Shown: positions 1 through 5,623, counted from the first letter of the stretch. The stretch is DNA of 7,314 nucleotides from an uncultured Oscillibacter sp. (GCA_948902155.1 CAQVQZ010000014.1:13864-21177), one strand, 5' to 3'. Made by a program: numbers and translations. The notes: generated from the letters alone by a model not told the origin.

Positions 1-497
1 GTCTGCGCTGCGCCGCCGGTGAGGCTGCGGATATTCCGCATCAGGTCCCGGATGAGGTACAGCACCCACAGGGCAAAGGACAGCAGGATGGGAATGGTGG
101 AAATCACGATCGGCAGCTTGTAGGCGGAGGACTTGGCCCCCAGGCTCATCTGCCAGGACACGTAGTTGAAGCACCAATAGGTGAAAACCGCGCACATCAC
201 CACGGAGATCACGTTTTTGACGATGCCGGCCACGGCCCGGGCCTTGGGGTCCTCGGTAAACAGGGCCAGCATGTCCGCGCTGATATGGGTGTCCTCCCGG
301 GAGGCGCAGGCCGATCCGACGAAATACAGCCAAAAGGCCACAAACATGGTCAGCTCCTCGGAGCCGAACCAGTCGATCTGGAGGAACCGGCAGGCGGCGT
401 TGACCAGGATCATGGCCGTGATGGCCGTTCCGGTGATGACCAGGATCCAGTTCTGCACCCGGTTCAGGGCCTGATCCGCTTTCTTCAGTAATTTCAT
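1..497 (-). CDS. dctQ: TRAP transporter small permease, DctQ family (3' end cut by window)
   Basis: Small membrane subunit of a tripartite ATP-independent periplasmic (TRAP) transporter, which links the substrate-binding protein to the large DctM permease and uses an ion gradient for solute uptake. The 165 visible residues from MKLLKKADQALNRVQNW show four hydrophobic segments at about 17-36, 49-66, 89-110 and 129-150, the DctQ topology. The family-like pieces SEEL (about 46-49) and the loop THISADML (about 70-77, compare the usual H-I-x-x-D) are present. DctQ proteins are usually about 160-180 residues, so only a short tail is missing. The start at 497 has GGAGGT close upstream (501-506, rather short spacing). 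It lies downstream of dctP on the same strand across a 94-nt gap holding a stem-loop; dctM should follow beyond position 1. The family call is firm. The substrate cannot be read from this subunit. Confidence 0.9.
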   Translation of the reverse strand, partial: MKLLKKADQALNRVQNWILVITGTAITAMILVNAACRFLQIDWFGSEELTMFVAFWLYFVGSACASREDTHISADMLALFTEDPKARAVAGIVKNVISVVMCAVFTYWCFNYVSWQMSLGAKSSAYKLPIVISTIPILLSFALWVLYLIRDLMRNIRSLTGGAAQ

Positions 498-528
498 AAA
501 ACCTCCGTTTCAATACCGTTTTGAAAAG

Positions 529-563
529 GGACACTGTACCGTGGGAAACACGGTACAGTGTCC
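529..563 (-). promoter_or_regulatory. Perfect 15-bp stem-loop between dctP and dctQ
   Basis: Positions 529-543 and 549-563 are exact reverse complements around a 5-nt loop. On the transcribed (minus) strand the stem is followed by CCCTTTTC, a U-run too short for a strong intrinsic terminator. Stem-loops between the binding-protein gene and the membrane genes are common in transport operons, where they protect the upstream message or partly terminate so that more binding protein than permease is made. Either role is an inference here. The short direct repeat AATACCGT flanks it at 512-519 and 575-582. Confidence 0.8.
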
Positions 564-591
564 AAAAGAGGGTAAATACCGTGTGCGTTGA

Positions 592-1680
592 TCAGCTCAG
601 GCTTTCCTGCACAGCTTCCAGGAAGCCGTCGGGGTAGTTCTTCGCCAGCTGGGGCCACACGTTGGCGCGGCAGCTCTCGGCAAAGCCGGCCAGCTCCTCG
701 TCCGTGAAGGTGACGACCTTGATGCCTTCGGCCTCCATTTTTCCCATATATTCGTTGTTGGCGTCTTCGGCCATGGTGGCGGCCTTTTCACAGGTTTCCT
801 TGATGATCTTGGTGATGGTTTCCTGGTCCTCGGCGGAGAAGGTATCCCAGGTCTTCTGGCTGAAGAGGATCATGGTGGCTTCCTGGATATAGCGGTAGTC
901 GTAGAACGCCTTGATCAGGTCCCGGAAGGTCATATAGTTGACCTGGGCGGTGCCGCCGGCAAGACCCGCCACAACGCCGGTCTGCATGGCGGTATAGGTG
1001 TCGGAATAGGGCATGGAGGACACGCGGAAGCCCATATCCTGCAGGCACAGGGAGTAAACGTCCATCATGGGAGAGCGGATGATGGCGCCCTTTTCAGCGT
1101 TGGGGGCGGCGTCGTTGGTCAGCTCCTGCATGGAGCCCACGCCGTTGAAGCCCTCGCAGAACACGCCGCCCAGGTGGATGCCCAGGTTGCCCAGGGCCTC
1201 GTTCAGCTGGCCGAACAGGAAGCCGTCCTCGTCGTAGACCTTCAGCAGCTCGTCGTAGGAGAAGGCCAGATAGGGCAGCATGGTGACGGAGACGCGGCTG
1301 TCATAGGTTTCCACGGGAGAGATGTGGGCCATGTCGATGGTGCCCACCATCAGCTCGTCGAAGACGTTGGTATAGTCGCCCAAGGCGCTGTCGGAGTAGA
1401 GCTCGATTTTGATCCGGCCGTCGGTCTCCTCCTCAATGCGCTTGCACATCTCCTGGTCCAGCTGGTTGGCGACGGTGTCGGAGGAGTGCTGGTTGGCCAT
1501 TTTCAGGGTGACGGAATCGCCGGAGGCGCCGGAATCGCCGGAGTTCGAGCTGCCGGAATCACCGGAGGTGCTGGGGGTGGAGGGCTGGCTGCCGCCGTTA
1601 TTTCCGCCGCAGGCGGACAGGGCAAACACCAGAGACAGGACCAGGAACAGGGACGCAAGCTTTTTCAACTTCTTGTTCAT
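592..1680 (-). CDS. dctP: TRAP transporter substrate-binding lipoprotein, DctP family
   Basis: Extracytoplasmic solute receptor of a TRAP transporter: it binds a (usually carboxylate) solute outside the membrane and delivers it to DctQM. From the chosen start (362 aa) there is a lysine-rich n-region MNKKLKK, a hydrophobic stretch and a lipobox LSAC, so Cys24 should be lipidated. A Ser/Gly/Asp-rich linker follows to about residue 56, then the DctP fold. Family signatures include GDYTNVFDELMVGTIDMA (early lobe) and AIIRSP with Arg202, at the position of the arginine that usually salt-bridges the ligand carboxylate, followed by MPYSDTYTAMQTGVV. The usual VDGxEN after this is replaced by VAGLAGG, so ligand contacts may differ. 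An in-frame ATG seven codons upstream (1701) is possible, but AAGGAG lies 7 nt before the ATG at 1680 and fits better. Lies 248 nt beyond the DUF1667 gene and directly before dctQ. Family firm, ligand unknown. Confidence 0.93.
   Translation of the reverse strand: MNKKLKKLASLFLVLSLVFALSACGGNNGGSQPSTPSTSGDSGSSNSGDSGASGDSVTLKMANQHSSDTVANQLDQEMCKRIEEETDGRIKIELYSDSALGDYTNVFDELMVGTIDMAHISPVETYDSRVSVTMLPYLAFSYDELLKVYDEDGFLFGQLNEALGNLGIHLGGVFCEGFNGVGSMQELTNDAAPNAEKGAIIRSPMMDVYSLCLQDMGFRVSSMPYSDTYTAMQTGVVAGLAGGTAQVNYMTFRDLIKAFYDYRYIQEATMILFSQKTWDTFSAEDQETITKIIKETCEKAATMAEDANNEYMGKMEAEGIKVVTFTDEELAGFAESCRANVWPQLAKNYPDGFLEAVQESLS
1513..1566 (-). repeat. In-gene repeat coding for the Gly-Asp-Ser linker of DctP
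   Basis: Three copies of GGAATC(G/A)CCGGA (plus-strand reading) at 1513-1524, 1531-1542 and 1555-1566 encode the repeated S-G-D-S units of the flexible linker between the lipidated cysteine and the binding domain. Such short coding repeats can expand or contract by slippage, changing linker length without changing frame because the units lie a multiple of 3 nt apart. Confidence 0.7.
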
Positions 1681-1794
1681 AATGTTTCTCCTTTTCATCA
1701 TCGTTTGTTCTTGCGGTAGTTTGTGCTTTTTTTGACATCTCCTTTCCTTTTTATTTGCAGGCCGCGCAGAGGGGCCTTATGTAGTCAACGCAGC
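1681..1794 (-). other. dctP upstream region, no convincing promoter
   Basis: On the minus strand a TTGACT hexamer lies at 1783-1788 just after the terminator-like hairpin, but nothing resembling a -10 box occurs 16-18 bp downstream, where the sequence is GC-rich. The first AT-rich stretch (around 1745-1757) is about 26 bp away. dctP may therefore be expressed by readthrough from the upstream operon or from a promoter with another sigma factor or activator. An AAGGAG directly abutting an ATG near 1732-1742 has no spacing and was not taken as a start. Confidence 0.45.
1688..1693 (-). promoter_or_regulatory. Ribosome binding site that fixes the dctP start
   Basis: AAGGAG on the minus strand sits 7 nt upstream of the ATG at 1680. 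The alternative upstream ATGs at 1701 and 1698 lie upstream of this site and lack comparable spacing to a purine run, so the start at 1680 is preferred. It also gives a signal peptide of normal length. Confidence 0.75.
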
Positions 1795-1823
1795 TGAAAA
1801 GAGGGGGGAACCCCTTCTTTTCA
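1795..1823 (-). terminator. A-tract/U-tract hairpin, probable terminator after the oxidoreductase operon
   Basis: TGAAAAGA..GGGG (1795-1807) pairs with CCCC..TCTTTTCA (1811-1823): 13 pairs including one G-T wobble, with a 3-nt loop. On the minus strand the left arm is A-rich, the core G/C-rich, and the right arm contains CTCTTTTC, resembling an intrinsic terminator with a short U-run inside the stem. It is nearly symmetrical, so it could act in both directions. It is the last of a series of hairpins after the DUF1667 stop codon and precedes dctP. Efficiency is uncertain because the U-run is only four long. Confidence 0.6.
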
Positions 1824-1824
1824 A

Positions 1825-1926
1825 CCGGCGGACCCTTGGTCCGCCGGGGCGCAAAGCGCCCATGCGTTTCCTATGAGGTCAGGCGCCGCGCCGAAGGGAA
1901 CCCGTTGGGTTCGGTTCAGCGGCGCC
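1825..1926 (-). repeat. Cluster of three tandem GC-rich hairpins in the 3' region of the operon
   Basis: Directly after the DUF1667 stop codon three inverted repeats lie end to end. (1) 1882-1889 pairs with 1919-1926 (GGCGCCGC/GCGGCGCC), with inner pairing of CCGAA at 1891-1895 with TTCGG at 1910-1914, or of AACCC with GGGTT. (2) 1847-1852 pairs with 1856-1861 around AAA. (3) 1825-1834 pairs perfectly with 1838-1847 around a 3-nt loop. Together with the terminator-like hairpin at 1795-1823 they fill almost the whole stretch. No ORF here looks coding. They could stabilise the 3' end of the operon message, back up termination, or be copies of a dispersed intergenic repeat; sequence alone does not decide. 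Confidence 0.65.
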
Positions 1927-1928
1927 GA

Positions 1929-2285
1929 CTATACCAGATCCTGGGTGGCCAGAACGTCCGCTCCGGTTCCGCAGAGATCGTGGATGACGACGCTTCCCAT
2001 GGGAATGGGAGCCTGGGGATGGGTGGCGTAAATCTGGTTGGCACAGCGGAACAGCAGCTCCTTCGGGACCGGAGCGCTGGTTTTGACGCTGAGGGGCTTT
2101 TCCCGGTTGGCCGGGCGCATCAGGCAGGTCAGCACCCGCATGGGGGCCACGGCCTCCTGCCGGCCGTAAGCCTCGCCCCGCCGGCAGGAGGCGCCGGCCA
2201 CGGAAACGGCCTGTCCCTCCGCCAGGGAAACCGTCAGGCGGCATCCCATGGGGCAGTTGATGCAGATGAATTGCTTTTCTTCCAT
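1929..2285 (-). CDS. DUF1667 family protein (small four-cysteine protein, probable Fe-S subunit)
   Basis: A 118-residue protein of the DUF1667 family (COG3862, conserved CxxC pairs). The N-terminus has CINCPMGC and then GASC: Cys8, Cys11, Cys15 and Cys34, spacing that suits a [4Fe-4S] cluster or zinc site. Three further cysteines occur at 54, 81 and 104. The middle part (VLTCLMR, later KTSAPVPKELLF) matches the pattern I know for this family. Biochemical function is unknown; family members usually sit beside a GlpA-like dehydrogenase and an FAD/NAD oxidoreductase, as here, so an electron-transfer or structural subunit is inferred. AAGGGGAG lies 8 nt before the ATG, and 33 nt separate it from the preceding gene, so it is the third gene of the operon. 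Length is normal for the family. Confidence 0.88.
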   Translation of the reverse strand: MEEKQFICINCPMGCRLTVSLAEGQAVSVAGASCRRGEAYGRQEAVAPMRVLTCLMRPANREKPLSVKTSAPVPKELLFRCANQIYATHPQAPIPMGSVVIHDLCGTGADVLATQDLV

Positions 2286-2318
2286 AAGTTGTACTCCCCT
2301 TTCGACTCGGCGGACCGT

Positions 2319-3581
2319 TCAGCTGTTCTCCTCAATCTTCACGACGGCCCCGGCGGCGTTTTGGAAAGCGGAGCGCTTTACCGTGAGCTCGCACATCTCG
2401 CCGGGGGTCAGCACGACGGCCTTCTTCCGGGCGGCCAGATCGCCGCCGATATAGGCGCAGGCCGCGCCGCCGGGATATTTCGCCCTGGGGCGGAACATCA
2501 GCTTCACCGTCTCGGAGGCCCCGGAGGGGCTGACGTATTGGGGAACCAGGCCGCCGACGCCCTGGCCCTCCTCCACGGGGACGGCCCTGGAAAAGTCGCT
2601 GGGGGCCAATTCGCCAAGGACGTATCTGGCGGCGTTCCGCCCGGCGTCCTCGCTCTCCGCGCTGACATTGTCCACCAGGTCGTGAACGTGGAGCACATTG
2701 CCGCAGGCAAAGATACCGGGGACGGAGGTCTGCAGCGTGTCGTCCACCACGGCCCCCTTGGTGGAGGGGGACATTTGAACGCCCGCGGCCTTGCTCAGCT
2801 CGTTTTCCGGGATCAGGCCCGCGGAGATCAGCAGGGTGTCGCAGGGAATCTCCCGCTCCGTCCCGGGGATGGGCTTGCGGTCGGGGCCCACCTTGGCCAC
2901 GACGACGCTGGAAACCCGGCTCCGGCCCCGGATCTCGATGACGGTGCTGGAGAAGCTGAGGGGGATGTTGAAATCGTTGAGACACTGGGAGATGTTCCGG
3001 GTGAGGCCGCTGGAGAAGGGCATCAGCTCCACCACTTCCTTGACCTCGATGCCCTCCATGACGAACTGCCGGGCCATGATGAGCCCGATGTCGCCGGAGC
3101 CCAGGATGACGACCTGTTTCCCGGGGAGATAGCCCTCCAGATTCAAATAGCGCTGGGCGGCTCCGGCGGTGATGACGCCGGCGGGCCGCGTCCCGGGGAT
3201 CATCAAGGCGCCCCTGGAGCGCTCCCGGCAGCCCATGGCCAGCACGATGGCCTTGGCCTGGAGGTGGAACAGACCCTCCTCCGGGTTCATGGCGGTGACC
3301 CGCTTGTCCGGCGTGACGTCCAGGACGAAGGTCCGCAGGAGATAGGGAATCTGCTTTTCCCGGATAACGGCGACATTGCGGGCCGCGTATTCCGGTCCGG
3401 TGAGCTCCTCCTGATAGCGGTGGAGGCCGAAGCCGTTGTGAATGCACTGGCAGAGGATGCCGCCCAGGCGGTCGGAGCGCTCCAGAATCAGGATGTTCCG
3501 GACGCCCTGCTCGTAGGCGGCGGCGGCCGCCGCCATACCGGCGCTGCCTCCGCCGATGATCAATACGTCAACCTGTCTCAT
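2319..3581 (-). CDS. FAD/NAD(P)-dependent oxidoreductase, operon partner of a GlpA-like dehydrogenase
   Basis: A 420-residue pyridine nucleotide-disulfide-type flavoprotein (COG0446-like; related in plan to the HcnB/OoxA subunits of amine dehydrogenases). Seen: the N-terminal FAD motif VLIIGGGSAG with GGGSAG at 10-15; GGILCQCIHNGFGL at 40-53, a hallmark of this subgroup, here with Cys44 and Cys46; a second dinucleotide-binding motif VVILGSGDIG at 157-166; and TSVPGIFACGN at 285-295, the C-terminal FAD-contacting motif, followed by HDLVDNVS. It should pass electrons between flavin and NAD(P) or another carrier. Its ATG overlaps the stop codon of the preceding gene (ATGA, 3578-3581), and GAGGAGG lies 7 nt upstream, indicating translational coupling and a stoichiometric complex. 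The electron acceptor and the exact reaction are not known; the complex is inferred from gene order. Confidence 0.88.
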   Translation of the reverse strand: MRQVDVLIIGGGSAGMAAAAAAYEQGVRNILILERSDRLGGILCQCIHNGFGLHRYQEELTGPEYAARNVAVIREKQIPYLLRTFVLDVTPDKRVTAMNPEEGLFHLQAKAIVLAMGCRERSRGALMIPGTRPAGVITAGAAQRYLNLEGYLPGKQVVILGSGDIGLIMARQFVMEGIEVKEVVELMPFSSGLTRNISQCLNDFNIPLSFSSTVIEIRGRSRVSSVVVAKVGPDRKPIPGTEREIPCDTLLISAGLIPENELSKAAGVQMSPSTKGAVVDDTLQTSVPGIFACGNVLHVHDLVDNVSAESEDAGRNAARYVLGELAPSDFSRAVPVEEGQGVGGLVPQYVSPSGASETVKLMFRPRAKYPGGAACAYIGGDLAARKKAVVLTPGEMCELTVKRSAFQNAAGAVVKIEENS

Positions 3582-5074
3582 GCCTGGGCCTCCTCAAAGC
3601 GGTGGGAGCAAGCCTCTCCCAGCAGGATATAGGAATCGCTTCCGGACTGCGTGACCTCCAGGGGGGAGCAGCCCAGCTCTTCGCACAGGATCTCCACCAC
3701 CCGGCTCTGGCAGAAGCCCCCCTGGCAGCGGCCCATGCCGGCCCTGGTCCGCATTTTCACCGCGCCCACGCTTCTGGCGCCCACGGGGCGGCGGATGGCG
3801 TCCCGGATTTCCGCCTCCGTCACCTGTTCGCAGCGGCAGACGATCTTGGCGTAATCCGGATTCTGCCGGATGGCCTCCGTGCGCTCCTCCTCGCTCATCT
3901 CCCGGAAGGGCTTGAGCACCTCCCGGCCGGGCCGGTAGTTCTCCTTTTCGGCGGGGGAGAGCTTCTCCACCGCCAGCCTGGCCAGGTGCTCCCCGATGGC
4001 GGGGCCGGCGGTGAGGCCGGGGGACTCGATGCCGGCGGCGTTGAGGAAGCCGGGGGCGCCGGGGGCCTCCCCAATGATGTAGTCGTCCCGGTCCGGGTGG
4101 GGCCGGAGGCCGCCGTAGGCGTTGATCACGCCCTCCACCGGGAAGCTGGGATATACGGCGCTGATGGGAAGGTATTTCCAAAAGACCTTGAAATAGTCCA
4201 CGATGGCGTCGATGCTCCGGGCGGTGGTGGCCGCGTCGTCGGGGTCCGTATAGTCCACCGCGTCGCAGCCCAGGATGACGGTTCCGTCCACCGAGGGCAT
4301 GATGCCCATGCCCTTGGTATGTCCGCCGGTGGGAAGGGCGGCGGGAGTCTGGGTGATGGTGGTGTCCACCCACTTGATGTATTCCCGGTCCATGATCAGA
4401 TGGGCTCCGAAGCGGGGAATGATCCTGAACGTGTCTGTGGAAACCTGATTGTTCAGGCGGTCGGCATGGGTCCCGGCGCAGTTGAGAATCAGCCTGGTTT
4501 CAAAGACCCGGCCGTCTCCGGCCGTCAGCCGCCAGCCGCCCTCCATGGGGACGATGGAGTCCGCCTCCGTGTTCAGGAAAAATTCCACGCCGTTCCGGGC
4601 CGCGTTCTCGCACATGGCGATGACCAGGGTGTAGGGGCAGACGATGCCGCCGGAGGGACAGAAGAGGGCGCCCACGGCTCCCTCGCCCATGGCGGGCCAG
4701 CGCTCCAGCAGGGCCGCGCGGTCCAGAACCTGGGTGGGGACGCCGTTTTGGTTCCCCCGCTCATGGAGGCGGCGGACCTCCTCCATGTCCGCCTCCGAGA
4801 CGGCGAGAATCATGGTCCCGCTGCGCTGGAAGGGAACCGCCAGCTCCTGGCAGAGCGCATCGAACATCCGGTTTCCCGCTACGTTGAACCGGGCCTTCAA
4901 AGAGCCGGGCTCCGGGTCAAAGCCGCCATGCACCATGGCGGAGTTTCCCCGGCTGGCCCCCGCGCAGACGTCGCTGCCCTTTTCCAGGACTGCGACCCGG
5001 AGCCGGTAGCGCGAAAGCGCCCTGGCCGCCGCTGCGCCGCAGACGCCGGCGCCGACGATCACTGCATCCCACAT
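3578..5074 (-). CDS. GlpA/LhgO-like FAD-dependent dehydrogenase with C-terminal BFD-like [2Fe-2S] domain
   Basis: A 498-residue DAO-fold flavoprotein (COG0579-like), related to anaerobic glycerol-3-phosphate dehydrogenase subunit A and to L-2-hydroxyglutarate dehydrogenases. The FAD motif VIVGAGVCG with GxGxxG lies at 8-13; GASRGNSAMVHGG follows, corresponding to the GlpA flavin/substrate loop. FLNAAGIESPGLTAGPA is the typical second FAD motif. The C-terminus carries a BFD-like cluster domain: Cys413-x-Cys415 (VCRCEQVTEAEI) and Cys450-x4-Cys455 (GMGRCQGGFC), closely resembling the E. coli GlpA tail. It likely oxidises a hydroxy compound or G3P in the cytoplasm. The start at 5074 (AGGGGG 10 nt upstream) is chosen because an in-frame extension to 5194 would run through the promoter at 5159-5187. 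First gene of the operon, followed by an ATGA overlap. No glpK or glpF is visible, so G3P as substrate is only one option. Confidence 0.87.
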   Translation of the reverse strand: MWDAVIVGAGVCGAAAARALSRYRLRVAVLEKGSDVCAGASRGNSAMVHGGFDPEPGSLKARFNVAGNRMFDALCQELAVPFQRSGTMILAVSEADMEEVRRLHERGNQNGVPTQVLDRAALLERWPAMGEGAVGALFCPSGGIVCPYTLVIAMCENAARNGVEFFLNTEADSIVPMEGGWRLTAGDGRVFETRLILNCAGTHADRLNNQVSTDTFRIIPRFGAHLIMDREYIKWVDTTITQTPAALPTGGHTKGMGIMPSVDGTVILGCDAVDYTDPDDAATTARSIDAIVDYFKVFWKYLPISAVYPSFPVEGVINAYGGLRPHPDRDDYIIGEAPGAPGFLNAAGIESPGLTAGPAIGEHLARLAVEKLSPAEKENYRPGREVLKPFREMSEEERTEAIRQNPDYAKIVCRCEQVTEAEIRDAIRRPVGARSVGAVKMRTRAGMGRCQGGFCQSRVVEILCEELGCSPLEVTQSGSDSYILLGEACSHRFEEAQA

Positions 5075-5114
5075 GAGTATCAATCCCCCTGAATTCATAG
5101 ATTTTTGCGAATTC

Positions 5115-5129
5115 CGGGCATGGTGCCCG
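5115..5129 (-). promoter_or_regulatory. Short hairpin in the operon leader
   Basis: CGGGCA (5115-5120) pairs with TGCCCG (5124-5129) around a 3-nt loop. It lies between the predicted transcript start near 5152 and the first start codon, so it would be in the 5' leader. It could be a repressor site or a leader structure. The stem is only 6 bp and no function is assigned. Confidence 0.4.
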
Positions 5130-5158
5130 TGATGTTCACTAAGAAAACTCTTTGGGCA

Positions 5159-5187
5159 ATTGTAAATTTGTGCAACATGCTTGTCAA
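5159..5187 (-). promoter_or_regulatory. Sigma-A promoter of the oxidoreductase operon
   Basis: On the minus strand a consensus -35 TTGACA (5182-5187) and a -10 TACAAT (5159-5164) are separated by exactly 17 bp. The transcript should begin near 5152, giving a leader of about 78 nt before the ATG at 5074. It is the best promoter match in the window and suggests strong basal activity, so control probably comes from a repressor or from the leader. Confidence 0.85.
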
Positions 5188-5332
5188 ACGGCAAATCGAG
5201 CGCCCGAAATTGCAGAACAAAAAAGCTGGATTTGTTTTTCCAAGGAGGACAGTCTTGGGGGGAGACTTGAAAAATCAGTAGAAAATCGGCGGCTGTTTTT
5301 CTCCAATTAAACGAAGAGGTGATAAAAAATAG

Positions 5333-5359
5333 ATGTTTTTGAGCGAATTACTCAAATAG
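5333..5359 (+). other. Possible 8-codon mini-ORF (MFLSELLK)
   Basis: An ATG at 5333 preceded by AGGTGA (5317-5322, 10 nt spacing) opens eight codons ending in TAG at 5357-5359. It overlaps the inverted repeat at 5338-5356, the arrangement of a translated leader over a hairpin. No promoter was seen just upstream, and an ORF this short arises easily by chance, so it is recorded only as a possibility. Confidence 0.2.
5338..5356. promoter_or_regulatory. Operator-like inverted repeat TTTGAG-N7-CTCAAA
   Basis: A perfect 6-bp dyad around 7 bp, in AT-rich DNA between two divergent transcription units, about 150 bp upstream of each -35 box. The size (19 bp) and symmetry suit a dimeric helix-turn-helix regulator. 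The regulator is unknown and no regulator gene is in the window. Confidence 0.4.
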
Positions 5360-5495
5360 CCTGGGTCTGCGCTCAGTCAACATAAAACAAAAAAAGAATC
5401 CTGTTTTCGGGCCGCTCCGCCGGGTTGGGAATGGGTACTTTCCTGATTTTCGGGGCGGAAGGCGGGGAAAAACGGAGAGTCCGAAAAATCTTTCG

Positions 5496-5524
5496 TTGAA
5501 GATTTCCCCGGGCTGGGCTATACT
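5496..5524 (+). promoter_or_regulatory. Sigma-A promoter of the Suv3-like helicase gene
   Basis: -35 TTGAAG (5496-5501) and -10 TATACT (5519-5524) with 17-bp spacing. The transcript should start near 5531, giving a leader of about 93 nt before the ATG at 5624. The leader opens almost at once into two hairpins. Confidence 0.75.
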
Positions 5525-5538
5525 ATAGACGTCAGACC

Positions 5539-5583
5539 TGAAAAGCGGCAGCGCTGCTTTTCAACAGCGGCCGCTGCGGCCGC
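5539..5583 (+). promoter_or_regulatory. Two hairpins at the 5' end of the helicase transcript
   Basis: TGAAAAGC (5539-5546) pairs with GCTTTTCA (5556-5563); the inner GCAGCGCTGC is itself a palindrome. GCGGCC (5567-5572) then pairs with GGCCGC (5578-5583) around a 5-nt loop; this part is two abutting copies of GCGGCCGC separated by one T. They begin about 8 nt after the predicted transcript start. A 5' hairpin can protect mRNA from decay or form a regulator site. A terminator role is less likely because no poly-U tail follows the second stem. The first hairpin shares its arms with the hairpin at 1795-1823. Confidence 0.55.
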
Positions 5584-5623
5584 AGGACGATTGCCGGGGA
5601 GAACAGAGGAGGAGGGAGCCGCC

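Larger units (their letters stand above)
5188..5495. other. AT-rich divergent intergenic region
   Basis: About 310 bp between the two divergent promoters with no credible gene. The part from 5200 to 5400 is clearly richer in A/T than the flanking genes. It contains one inverted repeat (5338-5356), a possible 8-codon mini-ORF over it, an A-run at 5387-5396, and an imperfect direct repeat CCTG(A)TTTTCGGG at 5400-5411 and 5442-5454. A short dyad CGAAA/TTTCG (5482-5486 and 5491-5495) touches the -35 box of the plus-strand promoter. This is a plausible site for regulators of either neighbour. No RNA gene was recognised. Confidence 0.6.

Noticed and set aside
1174..1719. Plus-strand frame of 181 codons inside dctP
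   Set aside because: Val/Gly/Gln/His-rich antisense frame over the DctP lipoprotein; not coding.
1783..1788. TTGACT as a -35 box for dctP
   Set aside because: No -10-like hexamer at 16-18 bp; the nearest AT-rich stretch is about 26 bp away.
1836..3632. Long plus-strand open frame of about 598 codons opposite the oxidoreductase and DUF1667 genes
   Set aside because: Antisense shadow of GC-rich genes. The translation is low-complexity Gly/Ala/His/Asp with no family motifs, while the minus strand has clear FAD and cysteine motifs.
3602..5092. Plus-strand open frame of about 496 codons opposite the GlpA-like gene
   Set aside because: Same reason: Gly/Ala/His-rich composition without motifs, covering a well-supported minus-strand gene.
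5075..5194. 40-residue N-terminal extension of the GlpA-like protein
   Set aside because: It would start upstream of the -35 box of the promoter that serves the gene. The FAD motif begins just after Met at 5074, as expected for the family.
5360..5385. Second minus-strand promoter with TTGACT (5376-5381) and TATTTG
   Set aside because: Spacing of 16 bp is acceptable but the -10 matches only three of six positions, and a much better promoter lies downstream.
5565..5584. Palindromic GCGGCCGC pair as a recombination or attachment site
   Set aside because: No integrase, transposase or target duplication nearby; simple GC-rich palindromes fit a leader hairpin better.
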